A DNA stretch of 64,000 bases from the NCBI RefSeq assembly GCF_000186345.1, contig NC_014962.1, positions 3,004,450-3,068,449 of the forward strand, given 5' to 3'. This DNA comes from Isosphaera pallida ATCC 43644 (GTDB lineage: Bacteria > Planctomycetota > Planctomycetia > Isosphaerales > Isosphaeraceae). A model generated the notes under the pieces. It was given only the letters and a program-made list of their open reading frames with translations. It had not been told where the DNA came from and did not search any database. Shown piece by piece: positions 26,418 to 36,049 of the stretch. A program made the translations under genes and the position numbers. The stretch's first letter is position 1; every line of letters starts with the position of its first letter.

Positions 26418-26639
26418 ATGAACGCCGCCCAGGAATATCGCAAAGAATCGACCGAGCAACTGCAACTCACCCTCAAGGAAATCCAGCGCAACCTGTTTCG
26501 GTTGCGGGTCCAAAGTGAAACCGAAAAGTTGCAGGCTCCGACCGAGATTTCCAAAGCCAAGAAGTCGATTGCCCGAATCCTGACCATCCTGCGTGAGCGG
26601 GAACTCGAAGCTCAACGGTCTGGTTCGACCACCTCCTGA
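26418..26639 (+). CDS. rpmC: Ribosomal protein L29
   Basis: Small helical protein near the tunnel exit, adjacent to L23. 73 residues. STEQLQLTLKEIQRNLFRLR and KAKKSIARILTILRERELEA match the two-helix fold (typical core EL..L..L..L..LR..). The ATG at 26418 lies at the normal distance from the core. Spacers of 240 bp before and 125 bp after are far longer than in most S10 operons. Confidence 0.93.
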   Translation: MNAAQEYRKESTEQLQLTLKEIQRNLFRLRVQSETEKLQAPTEISKAKKSIARILTILRERELEAQRSGSTTS

Positions 26640-26764
26640 CCCAATCCACCGCCGGGAGGCCGCGGCTTGGGTTCGACCCACCGCCCCCGGCTTAGCGCAC
26701 CTTGACACCCGTCACGCTCCGAGCGGGCTCCGATCATCCCCCCTTTGGTCCTTGGAAACCGTCC

Positions 26765-27091
26765 ATGAGTGTCCCGTCCTCCGCCAATTCCACCCCCAAC
26801 CCACCGCGGAACCGCCGCAAGACCGAGGTGGGTCTGGTGACCTCTGATAAGATGAACAAAACCCGCCGGGTCGAGATTGAACGGCTGGTCCCCCATCCCA
26901 AGTACGGCAAGTTCGTGCGTCGGCGCACCGTCTGCCACGTCCACGACGAACATAACGAAACCCGCGTCGGCGACCTGGTGGAAATCATGGAGACTCGGCC
27001 GCTTTCCAAGCTCAAGCGGTGGCGGTTCGTTCGCATCGTCCGCCCCGGCGTGCGTCACGGCGAGGCGGTCGCAGCCTCCACTGAGGAATGA
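26765..27091 (+). CDS. rpsQ: Ribosomal protein S17
   Basis: Primary 16S binder of the 30S body with an OB fold. 108 residues; the first ~20 (Ser/Pro/Arg-rich) extend beyond the usual start. [39 protein letters not shown] and [19 protein letters not shown] are the canonical motifs. The next gene, rplN, begins 262 bp later, which breaks the usual tight rpsQ-rplN spacing. Confidence 0.95.
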   Translation: MSVPSSANSTPNPPRNRRKTEVGLVTSDKMNKTRRVEIERLVPHPKYGKFVRRRTVCHVHDEHNETRVGDLVEIMETRPLSKLKRWRFVRIVRPGVRHGEAVAASTEE

Positions 27092-27353
27092 ACCGACCTG
27101 ATTCGATTTGATGTCACCACAAACCTGAAGTAAACCCAAACGGGGGTCGCCGCCCGTTGCGCGGCTCCCAGCGAGACCCGCTCCGGGATCCTCCCCCTGA
27201 TCGACCCGGCGTGGAATCGCGTTGTACGACGAGAAACACGCGTGGAAGTGTCCTAGGCAAGATGGCTCGAAACTGGTCAATCCGGCGCGACTCGACTTGT
27301 CGGGTCGAGTCCAGGTGGGGAACGGGCCGGCGTTCCCGTGGAGCGTTCCGCCA

Positions 27354-27740
27354 ATGATTCAGATGCAAACGCGGCTTGACGTCGCCGACAACACCGGGGC
27401 CAAGGAAGTGATGTGCTTCAAGGTGCTCGGCGGCAGTGCGTCGCGGTACAAACGACGGGTCGCCGGGTTGGGCGACGTGATCATCGCCTCGGTCAAGAAG
27501 GCTAGTCCCAGCGGCGACATCAAGGCTGGCGAGATTGTGCGTTGCGTGGTGGTGCGGGTGCGAAACTCGACCCGACGGGCCGATGGTTCCTACATCAAGT
27601 TCGACCGCAACGCCGTTGTGATCATCGACAACGACGGCAACCCCAAGGGAACCCGCATCTTCGGGGCCATCGCCCGCGAACTGCGCGAGACCAATCCGCC
27701 GTTTATGAAAATCATCAGCTTGGCCGCCGAGGTGTGGTGA
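27354..27740 (+). CDS. rplN: Ribosomal protein L14
   Basis: 50S protein at the subunit interface, contacting 16S helix 14. 128 residues. [19 protein letters not shown] is the typical N-terminus; [20 protein letters not shown] and [20 protein letters not shown] follow, and it ends [10 protein letters not shown]. The ATG at 27354 or, one codon set later, M at position 4 are the only reasonable starts. It is normally the first gene of the spc operon, so a promoter may lie in the 262-bp spacer upstream. Confidence 0.96.
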   Translation: MIQMQTRLDVADNTGAKEVMCFKVLGGSASRYKRRVAGLGDVIIASVKKASPSGDIKAGEIVRCVVVRVRNSTRRADGSYIKFDRNAVVIIDNDGNPKGTRIFGAIARELRETNPPFMKIISLAAEVW

Positions 27741-27874
27741 GGCGAAGCGCGGCGTGATCCCGCCGGCCAGCTCCACCTTTTGGTGATCCCTTGACTTGAC
27801 GCTCCCCCCCTCCCCTCTCCTCCGCCATTCTCCACCATCGCGTTTGGTCACCGCATTCGATTGGACCCAAAGCC

Positions 27875-28249
27875 ATGCGTATCCGCAAGGACGACGAGGT
27901 CAAAGTGATCTCGGGCGACGATAAGGGCAAGATTGGCAAGGTGTTGCGGGTTCTTCCCGATGACGACAAGGTCGTGGTCGAAGGAGTCAACCTGGTTTAC
28001 AAACACCTGCGTCCCAGCCCTAAGAATCCTAAAGGGGGTCGGATCTCCAAAGAGATGCCGATCCACGTTTCCAACGTCATGATCATTTCCAAAGCGGCCG
28101 GTCGCCCAGTTCGGATCGGCTACCGCTTTCTGGAAAATGGCCAAAAGGAACGGTATTGCAAAGAAACCGGGGCGTCGTTGGGCCTGGTCGGCACGCCCAA
28201 ACCCCGGCGGGCCGCGGCGTTGGCCCGCTCCACGTCGCGGGACTCCTAA
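27875..28249 (+). CDS. rplX: Ribosomal protein L24
   Basis: Initiates 50S assembly at the 5' end of 23S rRNA. 124 residues. The KOW motif [18 protein letters not shown] is at residues ~8-26, followed by [32 protein letters not shown] and [12 protein letters not shown]. The C-terminal ~25 residues are Arg/Ala-rich. In the spacer after it, 28377-28417 is a run of GGTTT-like units, described separately. Confidence 0.95.
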   Translation: MRIRKDDEVKVISGDDKGKIGKVLRVLPDDDKVVVEGVNLVYKHLRPSPKNPKGGRISKEMPIHVSNVMIISKAAGRPVRIGYRFLENGQKERYCKETGASLGLVGTPKPRRAAALARSTSRDS

Positions 28250-28376
28250 CCGGGCTGCGCGTCGCCTGTCCCCGGCTTGTTTTCGCGGTCCCGGTCCCCG
28301 TGACGTTGGCTTGGCCGCCATCGCCGGGCGCAGCCGGGCTCTTGACCCGATTGCCAACCCGGACGCCACCCGTTCG

Positions 28377-28417
28377 GTTTGGTTTGGTTTGGCTCTGTTG
28401 CGTTTGGTTTGATTCGG
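28377..28417. repeat. GGTTT-type degenerate short repeats between rplX and rplE
   Basis: Within the 224-bp spacer the units TTTGG and GGTTT recur (ggtttggtttggtttggctc and similar). Comparable short tandem or near-tandem units occur at 30714-30743, 38041-38062 and 38567-38590, all in spacers of the ribosomal cluster or just after it. Confidence 0.5.
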
Positions 28418-28473
28418 TTCCGAGTCCGACTCCGGTTCCGCTTCGTTTCCCCCCGTCTGGATGACCTCCGCTC

Positions 28474-29115
28474 ATGGCTCGCGCGACTCCATCCGCACCC
28501 GCCGCCACCGCCAAGGCCCCCGCCTCCAATCGACCGGCGCGGCTTCAGGCGCTTTATCACACGACGATCGCGCCAGAACTCAAGGCCAAATACCAAATCT
28601 CCAACCCCATGGCGGTTCCCCGCCTGGAAAAGATCGTCATCAACATGGGGGTCGGCCGCGCCACCCAGGATAAGGCGATTTTGGAGTCGGCCGTCGAGAC
28701 CCTCTCCAAAATCTCCGGCCAGAAACCGTTGATCTGCAAAGCCAAGGTGTCGGTCTCGCAGTTCCGGCTCCGCGAAGGCAACAATATCGGCTGCAAGGTG
28801 ACCCTGCGCGGCAAGCGGATGTACGAGTTCCTCGACCGCCTGGTGACCCTGGCGCTGCCCCGAATCCGCGACTTCCGTGGGGTCAACCCCAATAGCTTCG
28901 ACGGCAACGGCAACTATTCGCTAGGCCTGACCGAACAGGTCGTCTTCCCAGAAATCGAAGCCGACAAGATCGTTCACACCCATGGGATGGACATCACCCT
29001 GGTGACCAACGTTTCCAACGACGACCAAGCCCGCGAACTCCTCCGCGCCCTGGGAATGCCGTTCCGCAAGCCCGTCGTTCGCAAACCTCAGCCGGTCGAA
29101 CCCTCGAACAACTGA
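28474..29115 (+). CDS. rplE: Ribosomal protein L5
   Basis: Binds 5S rRNA and contacts the P-site tRNA and S13. 213 residues, with an Ala/Pro-rich N-terminal lead of about 28 residues before the core PARLQALYHTTIAPELKAKY. RLEKIVINMGVGRATQDKAI, GQKPLICKAKVSVSQFRLRE, LRGKRMYEFLDRLVTLALPR and IRDFRGVNPNSFDGNGNY are canonical. The ATG at 28474 gives the longest version; no better internal start is obvious because the core lacks an early Met. Confidence 0.95.
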   Translation: MARATPSAPAATAKAPASNRPARLQALYHTTIAPELKAKYQISNPMAVPRLEKIVINMGVGRATQDKAILESAVETLSKISGQKPLICKAKVSVSQFRLREGNNIGCKVTLRGKRMYEFLDRLVTLALPRIRDFRGVNPNSFDGNGNYSLGLTEQVVFPEIEADKIVHTHGMDITLVTNVSNDDQARELLRALGMPFRKPVVRKPQPVEPSNN

Positions 29116-29291
29116 ATCGACTCGCTCGGCCTCAACCCCTTCTCAAATCGTTCCGATTTTGGTAACCTGATGCTTTGACCCAGCGCGAGATCAAGCGAGG
29201 CAACGACTCGTTGGCGTCCCATCGGTTTGATCACCGTCGCGCTGGAGTACCAAGTTCACTCTAACCCACCTGGAGGGTTCACGCCGGAACT

Positions 29292-29477
29292 ATGTCCACC
29301 AAGGCTCAGATGATCAAATCGATGACCCCGCGCAAATTCGCGGTGCGTCACCGCAACCGCTGCAAGCTCTGCGGCCGTCCTCGAGGTTACTATCGCAAGT
29401 TTGGCATTTGCCGGATTTGCTTCCGCAGCCTCGCCAGCCGCGGCCTCATCCCGGGCGTGAAGAAGGCAAGTTGGTAA
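29292..29477 (+). CDS. rpsN: Ribosomal protein S14, zinc-binding short form
   Basis: 30S head protein. 61 residues with two CxxC pairs, [20 protein letters not shown], so it is the C+ (type Z) form that binds zinc; [18 protein letters not shown] is the standard C-terminus. The ATG at 29292 gives [20 protein letters not shown]. The presence of only the zinc form here leaves open whether a zinc-free copy exists elsewhere. Confidence 0.96.
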   Translation: MSTKAQMIKSMTPRKFAVRHRNRCKLCGRPRGYYRKFGICRICFRSLASRGLIPGVKKASW

Positions 29478-29663
29478 GGCATTGGCCACGCGGCCCCACT
29501 CCCACAGCCCCCTACGGTCGTTCCCACCCCCAACTTCGTTCCAACGATCTCCCCCTCGCTCCTCAGCTTGCGGATTCCGACCCCTATTCTCCACCCACCC
29601 GCCGCCCCGCCGAACCGGAGACTTGGTTCGTGACCGGCGACGGAGATCAGGACGCCTGCGACC

Positions 29664-30059
29664 ATGATGACCGACCCGATCGCCGACATGCTGACCCGAA
29701 TCCGCAACGCTTCGCGGATCGAGCGGCCGGTCGTCGAGATGCCGACCTCGAACATGAGGCGTGGAATCGCCCAGGTGCTCAAGGATGAAGGCTACATATG
29801 GGACTTCGACGAGGTGGAGACCCGTCCGGTCCGGACCCTGCGGCTGCAAATGAAGTACGGCCCTAACGGTGAACGCCTCATCACCCGGATCGATCGGGTC
29901 AGCAAGCCGGGCCGCCGCATCTACTGCGGCTATCGCGACCTCAAACCGGTCCTCAACGGCCTGGGCATTCGAGTCCTCTCGACCCCCCAAGGGATTTTGT
30001 CGGACCGCCAGGCCCGCGACAAGAAGGTGGGCGGCGAAGTGTTGGCATTGATTTATTGA
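29664..30059 (+). CDS. rpsH: Ribosomal protein S8
   Basis: Primary 16S binder of the central domain and, in E. coli, translational repressor of the spc operon. 131 residues. MTDPIADMLTRIRNASRIER, MRRGIAQVLKDEGYI, ISKPGRR-like VSKPGRRIYCGYRDL and LSTPQGILSDRQARDKKVGG are typical, and it ends VLALIY. Spacers of 186 bp before and 107 bp after. Confidence 0.96.
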   Translation: MMTDPIADMLTRIRNASRIERPVVEMPTSNMRRGIAQVLKDEGYIWDFDEVETRPVRTLRLQMKYGPNGERLITRIDRVSKPGRRIYCGYRDLKPVLNGLGIRVLSTPQGILSDRQARDKKVGGEVLALIY

Positions 30060-30166
30060 CCCGCGGCCAGTGGGTTGAACCTACTCCGCCGTTGGCGGCG
30101 GGCGGAACCAACCGGCTCCTCCCTCCCCCCATCTTATCCCTCATCGAGTGATTGGAACTTGCACCC

Positions 30167-30715
30167 ATGTCGCGTATCGGACGGTTGCCGGTGGCGATCC
30201 CGGCGAACGTGAAAGTGGCGATCGCCGACTCGGCTATTCAAATCGAAGGGCCCAAAGGCAAATTGACGTTCACCCATCGCCCCGAGGTGTCGGTGGAGTT
30301 CGATGAGGCGGCCCGTCAAGTCAAAGTGACCCGTTCGAGTGACAGCGGCCCGGTCAAGGCGTATCATGGTCTGACCCGAGCCTTGATTCTGAATATGGTC
30401 AAAGGCGTCACCGAAGGGTACGTCCGCAAACTGGAGATCCAGGGGGTGGGTTACCAAGCCCAGATCAAGTCCCCCAACACGATCACGCTCCAGGTAGGCT
30501 TTGCCAACCAGATTACGCTCAAAGCCCCCGAGGGGGTTACGGTGACCTTGAGCGACCCTACCCACATCACGGTGAGTGGGTCGGACAAGCAGGCCGTGGG
30601 TCAATTCGCCGCCGAGATTCGCGCCGTCCGTCCCCCCGAGCCGTATAAAGGCAAAGGAATTCGGTACGAGGGTGAAGTGGTGCGCCGCAAAGCGGGTAAG
30701 GCGTTCTCCAAGTGA
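30167..30715 (+). CDS. rplF: Ribosomal protein L6
   Basis: 50S protein near the factor-binding centre. 182 residues, normal. MSRIGRLPVAIPANVKVAI starts it; ALILNMVKGVTEGYVRKLEI, GVGYQAQIK and PEPYKGKGIRYEGEVVRRKA are canonical. The stop codon TGA overlaps the first unit of the GATTG tandem repeat that follows. The ATG at 30167 is preferred over an upstream in-frame start. Confidence 0.96.
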   Translation: MSRIGRLPVAIPANVKVAIADSAIQIEGPKGKLTFTHRPEVSVEFDEAARQVKVTRSSDSGPVKAYHGLTRALILNMVKGVTEGYVRKLEIQGVGYQAQIKSPNTITLQVGFANQITLKAPEGVTVTLSDPTHITVSGSDKQAVGQFAAEIRAVRPPEPYKGKGIRYEGEVVRRKAGKAFSK

Positions 30716-30743
30716 TTGGATTGGATTGGATTGGATTGGATCG
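30714..30743. repeat. (GATTG)n tandem repeat after rplF
   Basis: Five head-to-tail copies of GATTG plus a degenerate sixth begin inside the rplF stop codon. The spacer to rplR is 269 bp and otherwise shows no gene. Slipped-strand variation could change its length without harming rplF. Confidence 0.8.
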
Positions 30744-30984
30744 CCATTGGTGGCGACAACCCGCCTGGGCGGGTCGGTTCGTCTGGGCTTCGAGCTTGGT
30801 CGTGCTACGCGACGACTGGAAGGTGCTTGGAAACCCGACCCGATTCGATCGGTTCAGCGACGACCCTTCTCGTTGGCGAGTGAGTTTTGCGTTAGGAATG
30901 GGTTTCGAGTGTTGCGTTTTGGGGCTGGATGACCGGTCGGCAATCGGTGATCCCCAAGGCCCCCCAACCTAAGGATGTCCTCCG

Positions 30985-31356
30985 TTGAGTCACCGCGAAG
31001 TGGTTCAAGCCCGCCGGCGTCGTCGCCAGTTGCGGGTTCGCAAACGCCTTTTCGGCACCCCCCAGCGTCCGCGTCTGGCGGTGTTCCGCAGCAGCAAGCA
31101 TATTTACGCCCAGATCATCAACGACGTCGTCGGCGTCACCCTGGTCTCGGCCAGTACGCTGGACAAGGAGATCAGACCGTTGTTGACCGGATCGGGCGGC
31201 AACAAGCCCGCGGCCGATCTGGTGGGCAAGATGGTGGGCCAGCGCGCCAAGGCCGCCGGGATCAACAAGGTTTGCTTCGACCGTCGGAGCTACCGCTATC
31301 ACGGGCGGGTCAAGGCCTTGGCCGACGCAGCGCGGGCTGCGGGGTTGGATTTCTAA
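30985..31356 (+). CDS. rplR: Ribosomal protein L18
   Basis: Binds 5S rRNA together with L5 in the central protuberance. 123 residues. [37 protein letters not shown] and [17 protein letters not shown] are canonical. The start is the rare TTG at 30985, supported by AAGGA at 30971-30975 with a nine-base spacer; no in-frame ATG or GTG lies near. Confidence 0.94.
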   Translation: MSHREVVQARRRRRQLRVRKRLFGTPQRPRLAVFRSSKHIYAQIINDVVGVTLVSASTLDKEIRPLLTGSGGNKPAADLVGKMVGQRAKAAGINKVCFDRRSYRYHGRVKALADAARAAGLDF

Positions 31357-31511
31357 CCCCCAAACCCAACCCAAGTCCAGTCCAGCGGCAAGTACGCCTG
31401 TCTCGTTTCGCTTATCCATACGTTTAGTCGTTTCCAAATTTCCAAATAGGTTGCGAACGGGGTTTTCCACTTCTTCTTCATCGTTCTCCTTCTGCGGGAG
31501 TCTCATCAACC

Positions 31512-32015
31512 GTGGCGATCGAAGGGCAGGACCGCGACCGGGATCGCGGCGGCAAGGAATGGCAGGATTACGTAGTGACGATCCGACGCTGCGCTGCGGT
31601 GGTCAAGGGCGGTCGTCGGTTCAGCTTCAATGCGCTGGTGGTGGTGGGCAACGGCAAAGGGACCGTGGGCTGGGGCTACGGCAAGGCCAATGAAGTGCCG
31701 CCAGCGGTGGAAAAGGGTGTCAAGGACGCCCATAAGCAACTCAAGCGGGTCAACCTCAAGGGAGGCACGATCCCGCATCCGGTGATTGGACGCTTTGGGG
31801 CTTCGCGGGTTTTGATGATGCCGGCCCGTCCAGGCACCGGCGTTATCGCCGGCGGCGCGGTCCGCGCTGTCTTGCAAGCCGCTGGTGTCACCGACATCCT
31901 GACCAAGAGCTATGGCTCGACCAATAAGCTCAACCTCGTCAAAGCGGCCGTGGATGGCCTGTCCCGTCTGCGAACTAAGGACGAGGTGGCCCGTCTGCGT
32001 GGAGTGGAACTTTAA
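31512..32015 (+). CDS. rpsE: Ribosomal protein S5
   Basis: 30S body protein involved in decoding accuracy. 167 residues. The dsRNA-binding-like part contains [20 protein letters not shown] and [20 protein letters not shown]; the C-terminal part has [20 protein letters not shown] and [22 protein letters not shown] 31512 is the start, about 11 bases after GGGAG. rplO starts 2 bp after its stop, so there is no room for rpmD (L30), which usually lies between. Confidence 0.96.
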   Translation: MAIEGQDRDRDRGGKEWQDYVVTIRRCAAVVKGGRRFSFNALVVVGNGKGTVGWGYGKANEVPPAVEKGVKDAHKQLKRVNLKGGTIPHPVIGRFGASRVLMMPARPGTGVIAGGAVRAVLQAAGVTDILTKSYGSTNKLNLVKAAVDGLSRLRTKDEVARLRGVEL

Positions 32016-32017
32016 TA

Positions 32018-32506
32018 ATGCAACTGCACGACGTCCATCAAGGCATCCAGCGTCGCAAACGGCGCAAGCGGGTCGGTCGTGGTCCAGGTTCGGGCCACGG
32101 CAAGACCGCCACCAAAGGTCACAAGGGTCACTCCTCGCGTCAAGGTTTCAAAATGAACCCATTGAGCGAGGGTGGCGGTCAACCTCTGATCCGTCGGGTA
32201 CCCAAGCGCGGTTTCAACAACGGCGCATTCAAGAAGCACTTCGTCGTCCTGAACCTCCACCTCCTCGAATCCAAGTTCGAGGCGGGTTCGGAAGTGACCC
32301 GCGAAATCCTTCGCCAACGTCTGATCGTCAAAGGTCAGATCAAGGACGGCATCAAGATTTTGGGCGACGGTGAATTGACCAAGCCGTTGGTCGTTACCGC
32401 CGACGGGTTCTCCAAGTCGGCGATTGCGAAGATCGTCCAAGCTGGCGGCAAGGCGATCGACCGCAAGACCGGCAAGGAACTCACGCCGGTCTCAGCCGCT
32501 TCCTGA
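32018..32506 (+). CDS. rplO: Ribosomal protein L15
   Basis: Late 50S assembly protein. 162 residues. MQLHDVHQGIQRRKRRKRVG, GRGPGSGHGKTATKGHKGHS, EGGGQPLIRRVPKRGFNN and the C-terminal KIVQAGGKAIDRKTG are characteristic. It begins 2 bp after the rpsE stop, the tightest junction in the cluster, so translation is likely coupled. secY follows after 120 bp. Confidence 0.96.
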   Translation: MQLHDVHQGIQRRKRRKRVGRGPGSGHGKTATKGHKGHSSRQGFKMNPLSEGGGQPLIRRVPKRGFNNGAFKKHFVVLNLHLLESKFEAGSEVTREILRQRLIVKGQIKDGIKILGDGELTKPLVVTADGFSKSAIAKIVQAGGKAIDRKTGKELTPVSAAS

Positions 32507-32626
32507 TCCCCTCGACCAACCCGACCTGCGCCCTTGGTTTTGGTCGCGGTCGAGGGTTGGTTCGTCATTCCGTCCCCTTCAGTTTCCCGCGTCCCCGACC
32601 TGTCCCGGCCCCCCAGGAGTCCCGCC

Positions 32627-34021
32627 GTGGCCCTCCCGTTTGTGGGCACGTTGCGCACGATGCCCGAACTGACCAACAAGCTGTTGTTCACCCTCGGCTT
32701 GCTGGCGATTTATCGGATCGGGTTCTACGTCCCGTTGCCGATCATCGACCAGGCCAAGCTCCAGAGCTTCCAGGAAAGCGTCTCCTCGGAAGGCGGGCTG
32801 GGCAAGCTCATGAGTACCGTGGCGATGTTCGGCGGCACCGACATTGGCATGGCCACGATCTTCGGCTTGGGGATCATGCCGTACATCTCGGCCTCGATCG
32901 TCTTTCAACTGCTGGGAAGCGTAGTGCCGCAACTCGAAGCCCTCATGAAGGAGGGCGAGTCGGGTCGCAAAAAGATCAACGAGTACACCCGTTACGCCAC
33001 GGTGCTGTTCTGCGTGATCCAATCCTCGGCCTGGCTCCGATTCCTCATGGAACGGGATATCATCCCCGCCGCCTACCAGTCGTTCGGCTTCATCGCCTCG
33101 TGCGTGATCGTCATGACGGCGGGGACGATCTTCCTGATGTGGTTGGGTGAGCAGATCGACGAATACGGGATTGGCAACGGCATCTCGATGCTCATCATGG
33201 CCGGCATCCTCGCCCGCGCCCCGGCCGCGATCCAAACCTTAGCGACCAACGCCACCTTCAAGCTGTCGGAGGATCCAGGGGAAATCGGTCCAGTGAAACT
33301 CCTGCTCCTGCTGGCGATGTTCATCGGCGTGATCGTGGGCGTGGTCATTATGACCGAAAGCCAACGCCGGATTCCAACCCAGTCGGCTCGTCATGTGCGT
33401 GGCCGCCGGATGACCGTGGGGGCGCGTCAATACCTGCCGCTCAAAGTCAACCAAGCTGGGGTCATGCCGATCATCTTCGCCTCCAGCCTGATGTCGCTGC
33501 CGTGGATTCTCTTCAACACCTTGAGGGGAGTGACCGCCTCCTGGATTGACCCGGACGCGACCACCTTGGGAGCCCGTTTTGCGTCGGGACTGGCCCAGTT
33601 CTTCGAAGCGGCCTCCGACGCCTTCGGCCAACCTTCCGGCTTCGTCTACCTGTTCCTCAACATCACGCTCATCTACTTCTTCTGCTACCTGTGGACCGCG
33701 ATCACGTTCAACCCCAAAGACATGGCCGAGAACCTCAAGGATTACGGCTCGTTCATTCCCGGTTATCGCCCAGGCAAGCGGACCGCCGACTATCTTGAGA
33801 AGGTCATGTTGCGGATCACCTACGTGGGCGCGGCGTTCCTCAGCCTGGTGGCGATCATTCCAACCCTGGTTCAGGACTCGCTGGATGTCTCGCCGATCGT
33901 AGCCTCGTTCCTAGGGGGAACCGGGTTGCTCATCGTGGTGAGCGTCTGCCTCGACCTGGTCCACCGCATCGACAGCCACCTGGTCATGCGCAACTACCCC
34001 ACGTTGCTCAACAAACGGTGA
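32627..34021 (+). CDS. secY: Preprotein translocase subunit SecY
   Basis: Channel of the Sec translocon in the cytoplasmic membrane. 464 residues with ten hydrophobic segments. TMPELTNKLLFTLGLLAIYR starts the first region; GIMPYISASIVFQLL, GNGISMLIMAGI, RRIPTQSARHVRGRRMTVGA and SFIPGYRPGKRTADYLE are family hallmarks. GTG 32627 is supported by AGGAG at 32615-32619; an upstream frame extension was rejected. The genes that often follow, adk, map and infA, are missing here. Confidence 0.96.
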   Translation: MALPFVGTLRTMPELTNKLLFTLGLLAIYRIGFYVPLPIIDQAKLQSFQESVSSEGGLGKLMSTVAMFGGTDIGMATIFGLGIMPYISASIVFQLLGSVVPQLEALMKEGESGRKKINEYTRYATVLFCVIQSSAWLRFLMERDIIPAAYQSFGFIASCVIVMTAGTIFLMWLGEQIDEYGIGNGISMLIMAGILARAPAAIQTLATNATFKLSEDPGEIGPVKLLLLLAMFIGVIVGVVIMTESQRRIPTQSARHVRGRRMTVGARQYLPLKVNQAGVMPIIFASSLMSLPWILFNTLRGVTASWIDPDATTLGARFASGLAQFFEAASDAFGQPSGFVYLFLNITLIYFFCYLWTAITFNPKDMAENLKDYGSFIPGYRPGKRTADYLEKVMLRITYVGAAFLSLVAIIPTLVQDSLDVSPIVASFLGGTGLLIVVSVCLDLVHRIDSHLVMRNYPTLLNKR

Positions 34022-34082
34022 GCGTGGTCCTGGTCCCTCCCACGCCTCTTGTCAAGCGGTGATGAGTTTGATAAACTTTCCC

Positions 34083-34117
34083 GTTCTTCCGTGATCCAGT
34101 CGAGATGACGGAAGAAC
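34083..34117 (+). terminator. 10-bp-stem hairpin between secY and rpmJ
   Basis: GTTCTTCCGT (34083-34092) and ACGGAAGAAC (34108-34117) form a perfect 10-bp stem with a 15-base loop, 61 bp after the secY stop. No T-tract follows. It is a candidate terminator or regulatory hairpin at the spc/alpha operon boundary. Confidence 0.45.
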
Positions 34118-34292
34118 AGCCCGGTTCGGTTTCACTTGGTTTGCTTGCCAAGCGGGTGATTCAACTGGTTTCGTCATTCTTCACTTCATTTTCATTTGGT
34201 TTTAACCATGACGACAATGCCGAATCCCGGTCCTCGTCCGGCTCCGATGATGGATGGTTCAGCATTGCTCGCAGTTGAGGGAGCCTTAAGCG

Positions 34293-34406
34293 ATGAAAGT
34301 CCGATCAAGCGTCAAGCGGATCTGTGAAAGTTGCAAAATCGTCCGGCGTCATGGCAAAATCCTGGTGATTTGCGAGAATCCCCGGCATAAGCAACGTCAA
34401 GGCTGA
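34293..34406 (+). CDS. rpmJ: Ribosomal protein L36
   Basis: Smallest 50S protein, bound to domains II and V of 23S rRNA. 37 codons: [20 protein letters not shown] then [17 protein letters not shown]. The ligands Cys11, Cys14, Cys27 and His32 are present, so it is the zinc-binding C+ form. ATG 34293 follows GAGGGAG-like sequence at 34277-34283. It marks the transition from spc to alpha genes; infA, which often precedes it, is not found in the 271-bp spacer. Confidence 0.95.
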   Translation: MKVRSSVKRICESCKIVRRHGKILVICENPRHKQRQG

Positions 34407-34726
34407 TCCGCGTTGTTGCTTCATCATCCGCCAACCTCGCACGGGACGTTGCCCCCAAAGCGTTGGCGGCTTGTTGAATTGTGTGATTCAGATGGTTTGC
34501 GATCGCCCGTCAGCTTTGCGACCGTTGGCGGGTCAATCGGTTCCCCTAGGGATTATCACCGCAACGTTCTTGTTCGGTCGCCTGGTCCGCAACAGTCTTG
34601 TTTCTCTTCAAGATCAAGATGGTTTCCCACGCCGCGTCGTTCGAGTCGGAGGGATGACGATGGGTCGGTTTGGCCGCGTCCCGCTCCCGTTCGATCGGAC
34701 GGAACGCACTTAGGAGCGTTCAATCC
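34407..34726. other. 320-bp spacer between rpmJ and rpsM
   Basis: No gene, strong hairpin or T-tract recognised. TAGGAG at 34711-34716 provides the ribosome-binding site for rpsM. A promoter for the alpha genes could lie here but is not evident by eye. Confidence 0.4.
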
Positions 34727-35110
34727 ATGCCCCGCCTTCTCGGTGTTGACATTCCCAACGACAAACCGACGCAATACTCGTTGCGCTACATTTACGGGAT
34801 TGGACCAACCTTGGCGCTGGAGGTTTGCCAACGCCTCAATATCGACCCGTCCAAAAGGGCGCGGGACCTGACCGAAGAGGAATTGGCTCGGATCGCCGCG
34901 CTGCTCGACAACGAGTACACGGTGGAAGGCCAGCTGCGGCGACAGATTCAACTGGCGATTGGCCGTCTCCAAGCGATTTCCTGTTACCGTGGTTTGCGTC
35001 ACCGCAAGAAGCTACCAGTACGCGGCCAACGGACCCGAACCAACGCCCGCACCCGCAAAGGTCCACGCCGTACCGTGGCGGGCAAGAAGGGCGTCAAGGA
35101 TATGCGTTGA
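34727..35110 (+). CDS. rpsM: Ribosomal protein S13
   Basis: 30S head protein contacting L5 and the P-site tRNA. 127 residues. MPRLLGVDIPNDKPTQYSLR, YIYGIGPTLALEVCQRLNI, CYRGLRHRKKLPVRGQRTRT and NARTRKGPRRTVAGKKG are canonical. TAGGAG lies about 10 bases before the ATG at 34727. It opens the alpha group (rpsM, rpsK, rpsD, rpoA, rplQ). Confidence 0.96.
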   Translation: MPRLLGVDIPNDKPTQYSLRYIYGIGPTLALEVCQRLNIDPSKRARDLTEEELARIAALLDNEYTVEGQLRRQIQLAIGRLQAISCYRGLRHRKKLPVRGQRTRTNARTRKGPRRTVAGKKGVKDMR

Positions 35111-35361
35111 GCAATCACGACCCCCTGACTCCTTTCCCTTCCCGGGCCGGTTTGCAGCTCCCCTTGCGGCAAGGGTGGCCAAGGTCGAACCCGGCTCAAG
35201 GTTCAAAAGGAAAGCGGGGCGTCACCCCGAACTTCCTACCCTGCCGCGGCTCGATTGGGACGGGACGCGGCTGACCTGACAACGCGCCACATACGGTTCC
35301 GGCGTGGTTGCCTGCGAATTGGATTTGAGTCGGCTTCATTTTGGACGGGAGCGTGCATCTC

Positions 35362-35745
35362 GTGGCCAAGGCCAATAAAAAGAAGAAAACCCGGCGCAAC
35401 GTCAGCCGGGCAATCGTTCACATCAAGACGACGTTCAACAATACCCTGGTGACCGTGACCGACCCGACCGGCGACACCCTATGTTGGGCCTCCTCGGGGA
35501 CCGTCGGCTTCAAAGGGAGCCGGAAAAGTACCCCCTTCGCGGCCCAACGCGCGGCCGAGACCGCGGCGAGCGCGGCCAACAAGTTCGGCGTCAAAGAGGT
35601 TGAAGTCAAGGTCAAGGGGCCGGGTTCAGGACGCGAAAGCGCCATCACCGCGCTTCACGCCAACGGCCTCTCCATCAAGGCGATCGAAGACGTCACTCCC
35701 TTGCCCCACAACGGTTGCCGTCCCCCCAAGAAACGGCGGGTGTGA
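35362..35745 (+). CDS. rpsK: Ribosomal protein S11
   Basis: 30S platform protein near the mRNA exit. 127 residues. [59 protein letters not shown] and [18 protein letters not shown] are canonical. GTG 35362 is preferred because GGGAG at 35347-35351 is ten bases upstream; GTG 35353 and TTG 35341 are alternatives. The 251-bp spacer before it has a small CCCTTG/CAAGGG hairpin at 35161-35175. Confidence 0.95.
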   Translation: MAKANKKKKTRRNVSRAIVHIKTTFNNTLVTVTDPTGDTLCWASSGTVGFKGSRKSTPFAAQRAAETAASAANKFGVKEVEVKVKGPGSGRESAITALHANGLSIKAIEDVTPLPHNGCRPPKKRRV

Positions 35746-36049
35746 CCGCAGCGCGACGAGCCGACGGGACGATGGATTCGCCCGTCGCGTGTCGGCCTCG
35801 CGTCATGTGTCCGCTCGTGAGTGCATCCGATCGGATTCGGCGAGGCAATCGCCCCGGCCATCCAGGTTGCCGTGCGGGGCCGTTTCGTCCCCCTCACGAT
35901 GCCACGCAACACCAGTCAGTTCAGTCCACGATCGTTGCTCTTCTTCCTTTTCCTCCGTTATTCTTCTTTAAACCAACGGCTTCGCCGGATTCGTTTCGAT
36001 GGTACGCGACGCGACGCGATCCGGCCCGCCGCGAGGATGATTTTCGGTT
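35746..36049. other. 304-bp spacer between rpsK and rpsD
   Basis: Contains a hairpin CGACGGG/CCCGTCG (35762-35768 with 35781-35787, 12-base loop) starting 17 bp after the rpsK stop, without a T-tract. Otherwise nothing recognised. Confidence 0.4.

Noticed and set aside
34022-34292. Possible infA between secY and rpmJ
   Set aside because: No IF-1 motif in any frame; the only small frame (from 34208) encodes an unrelated Pro-rich peptide.
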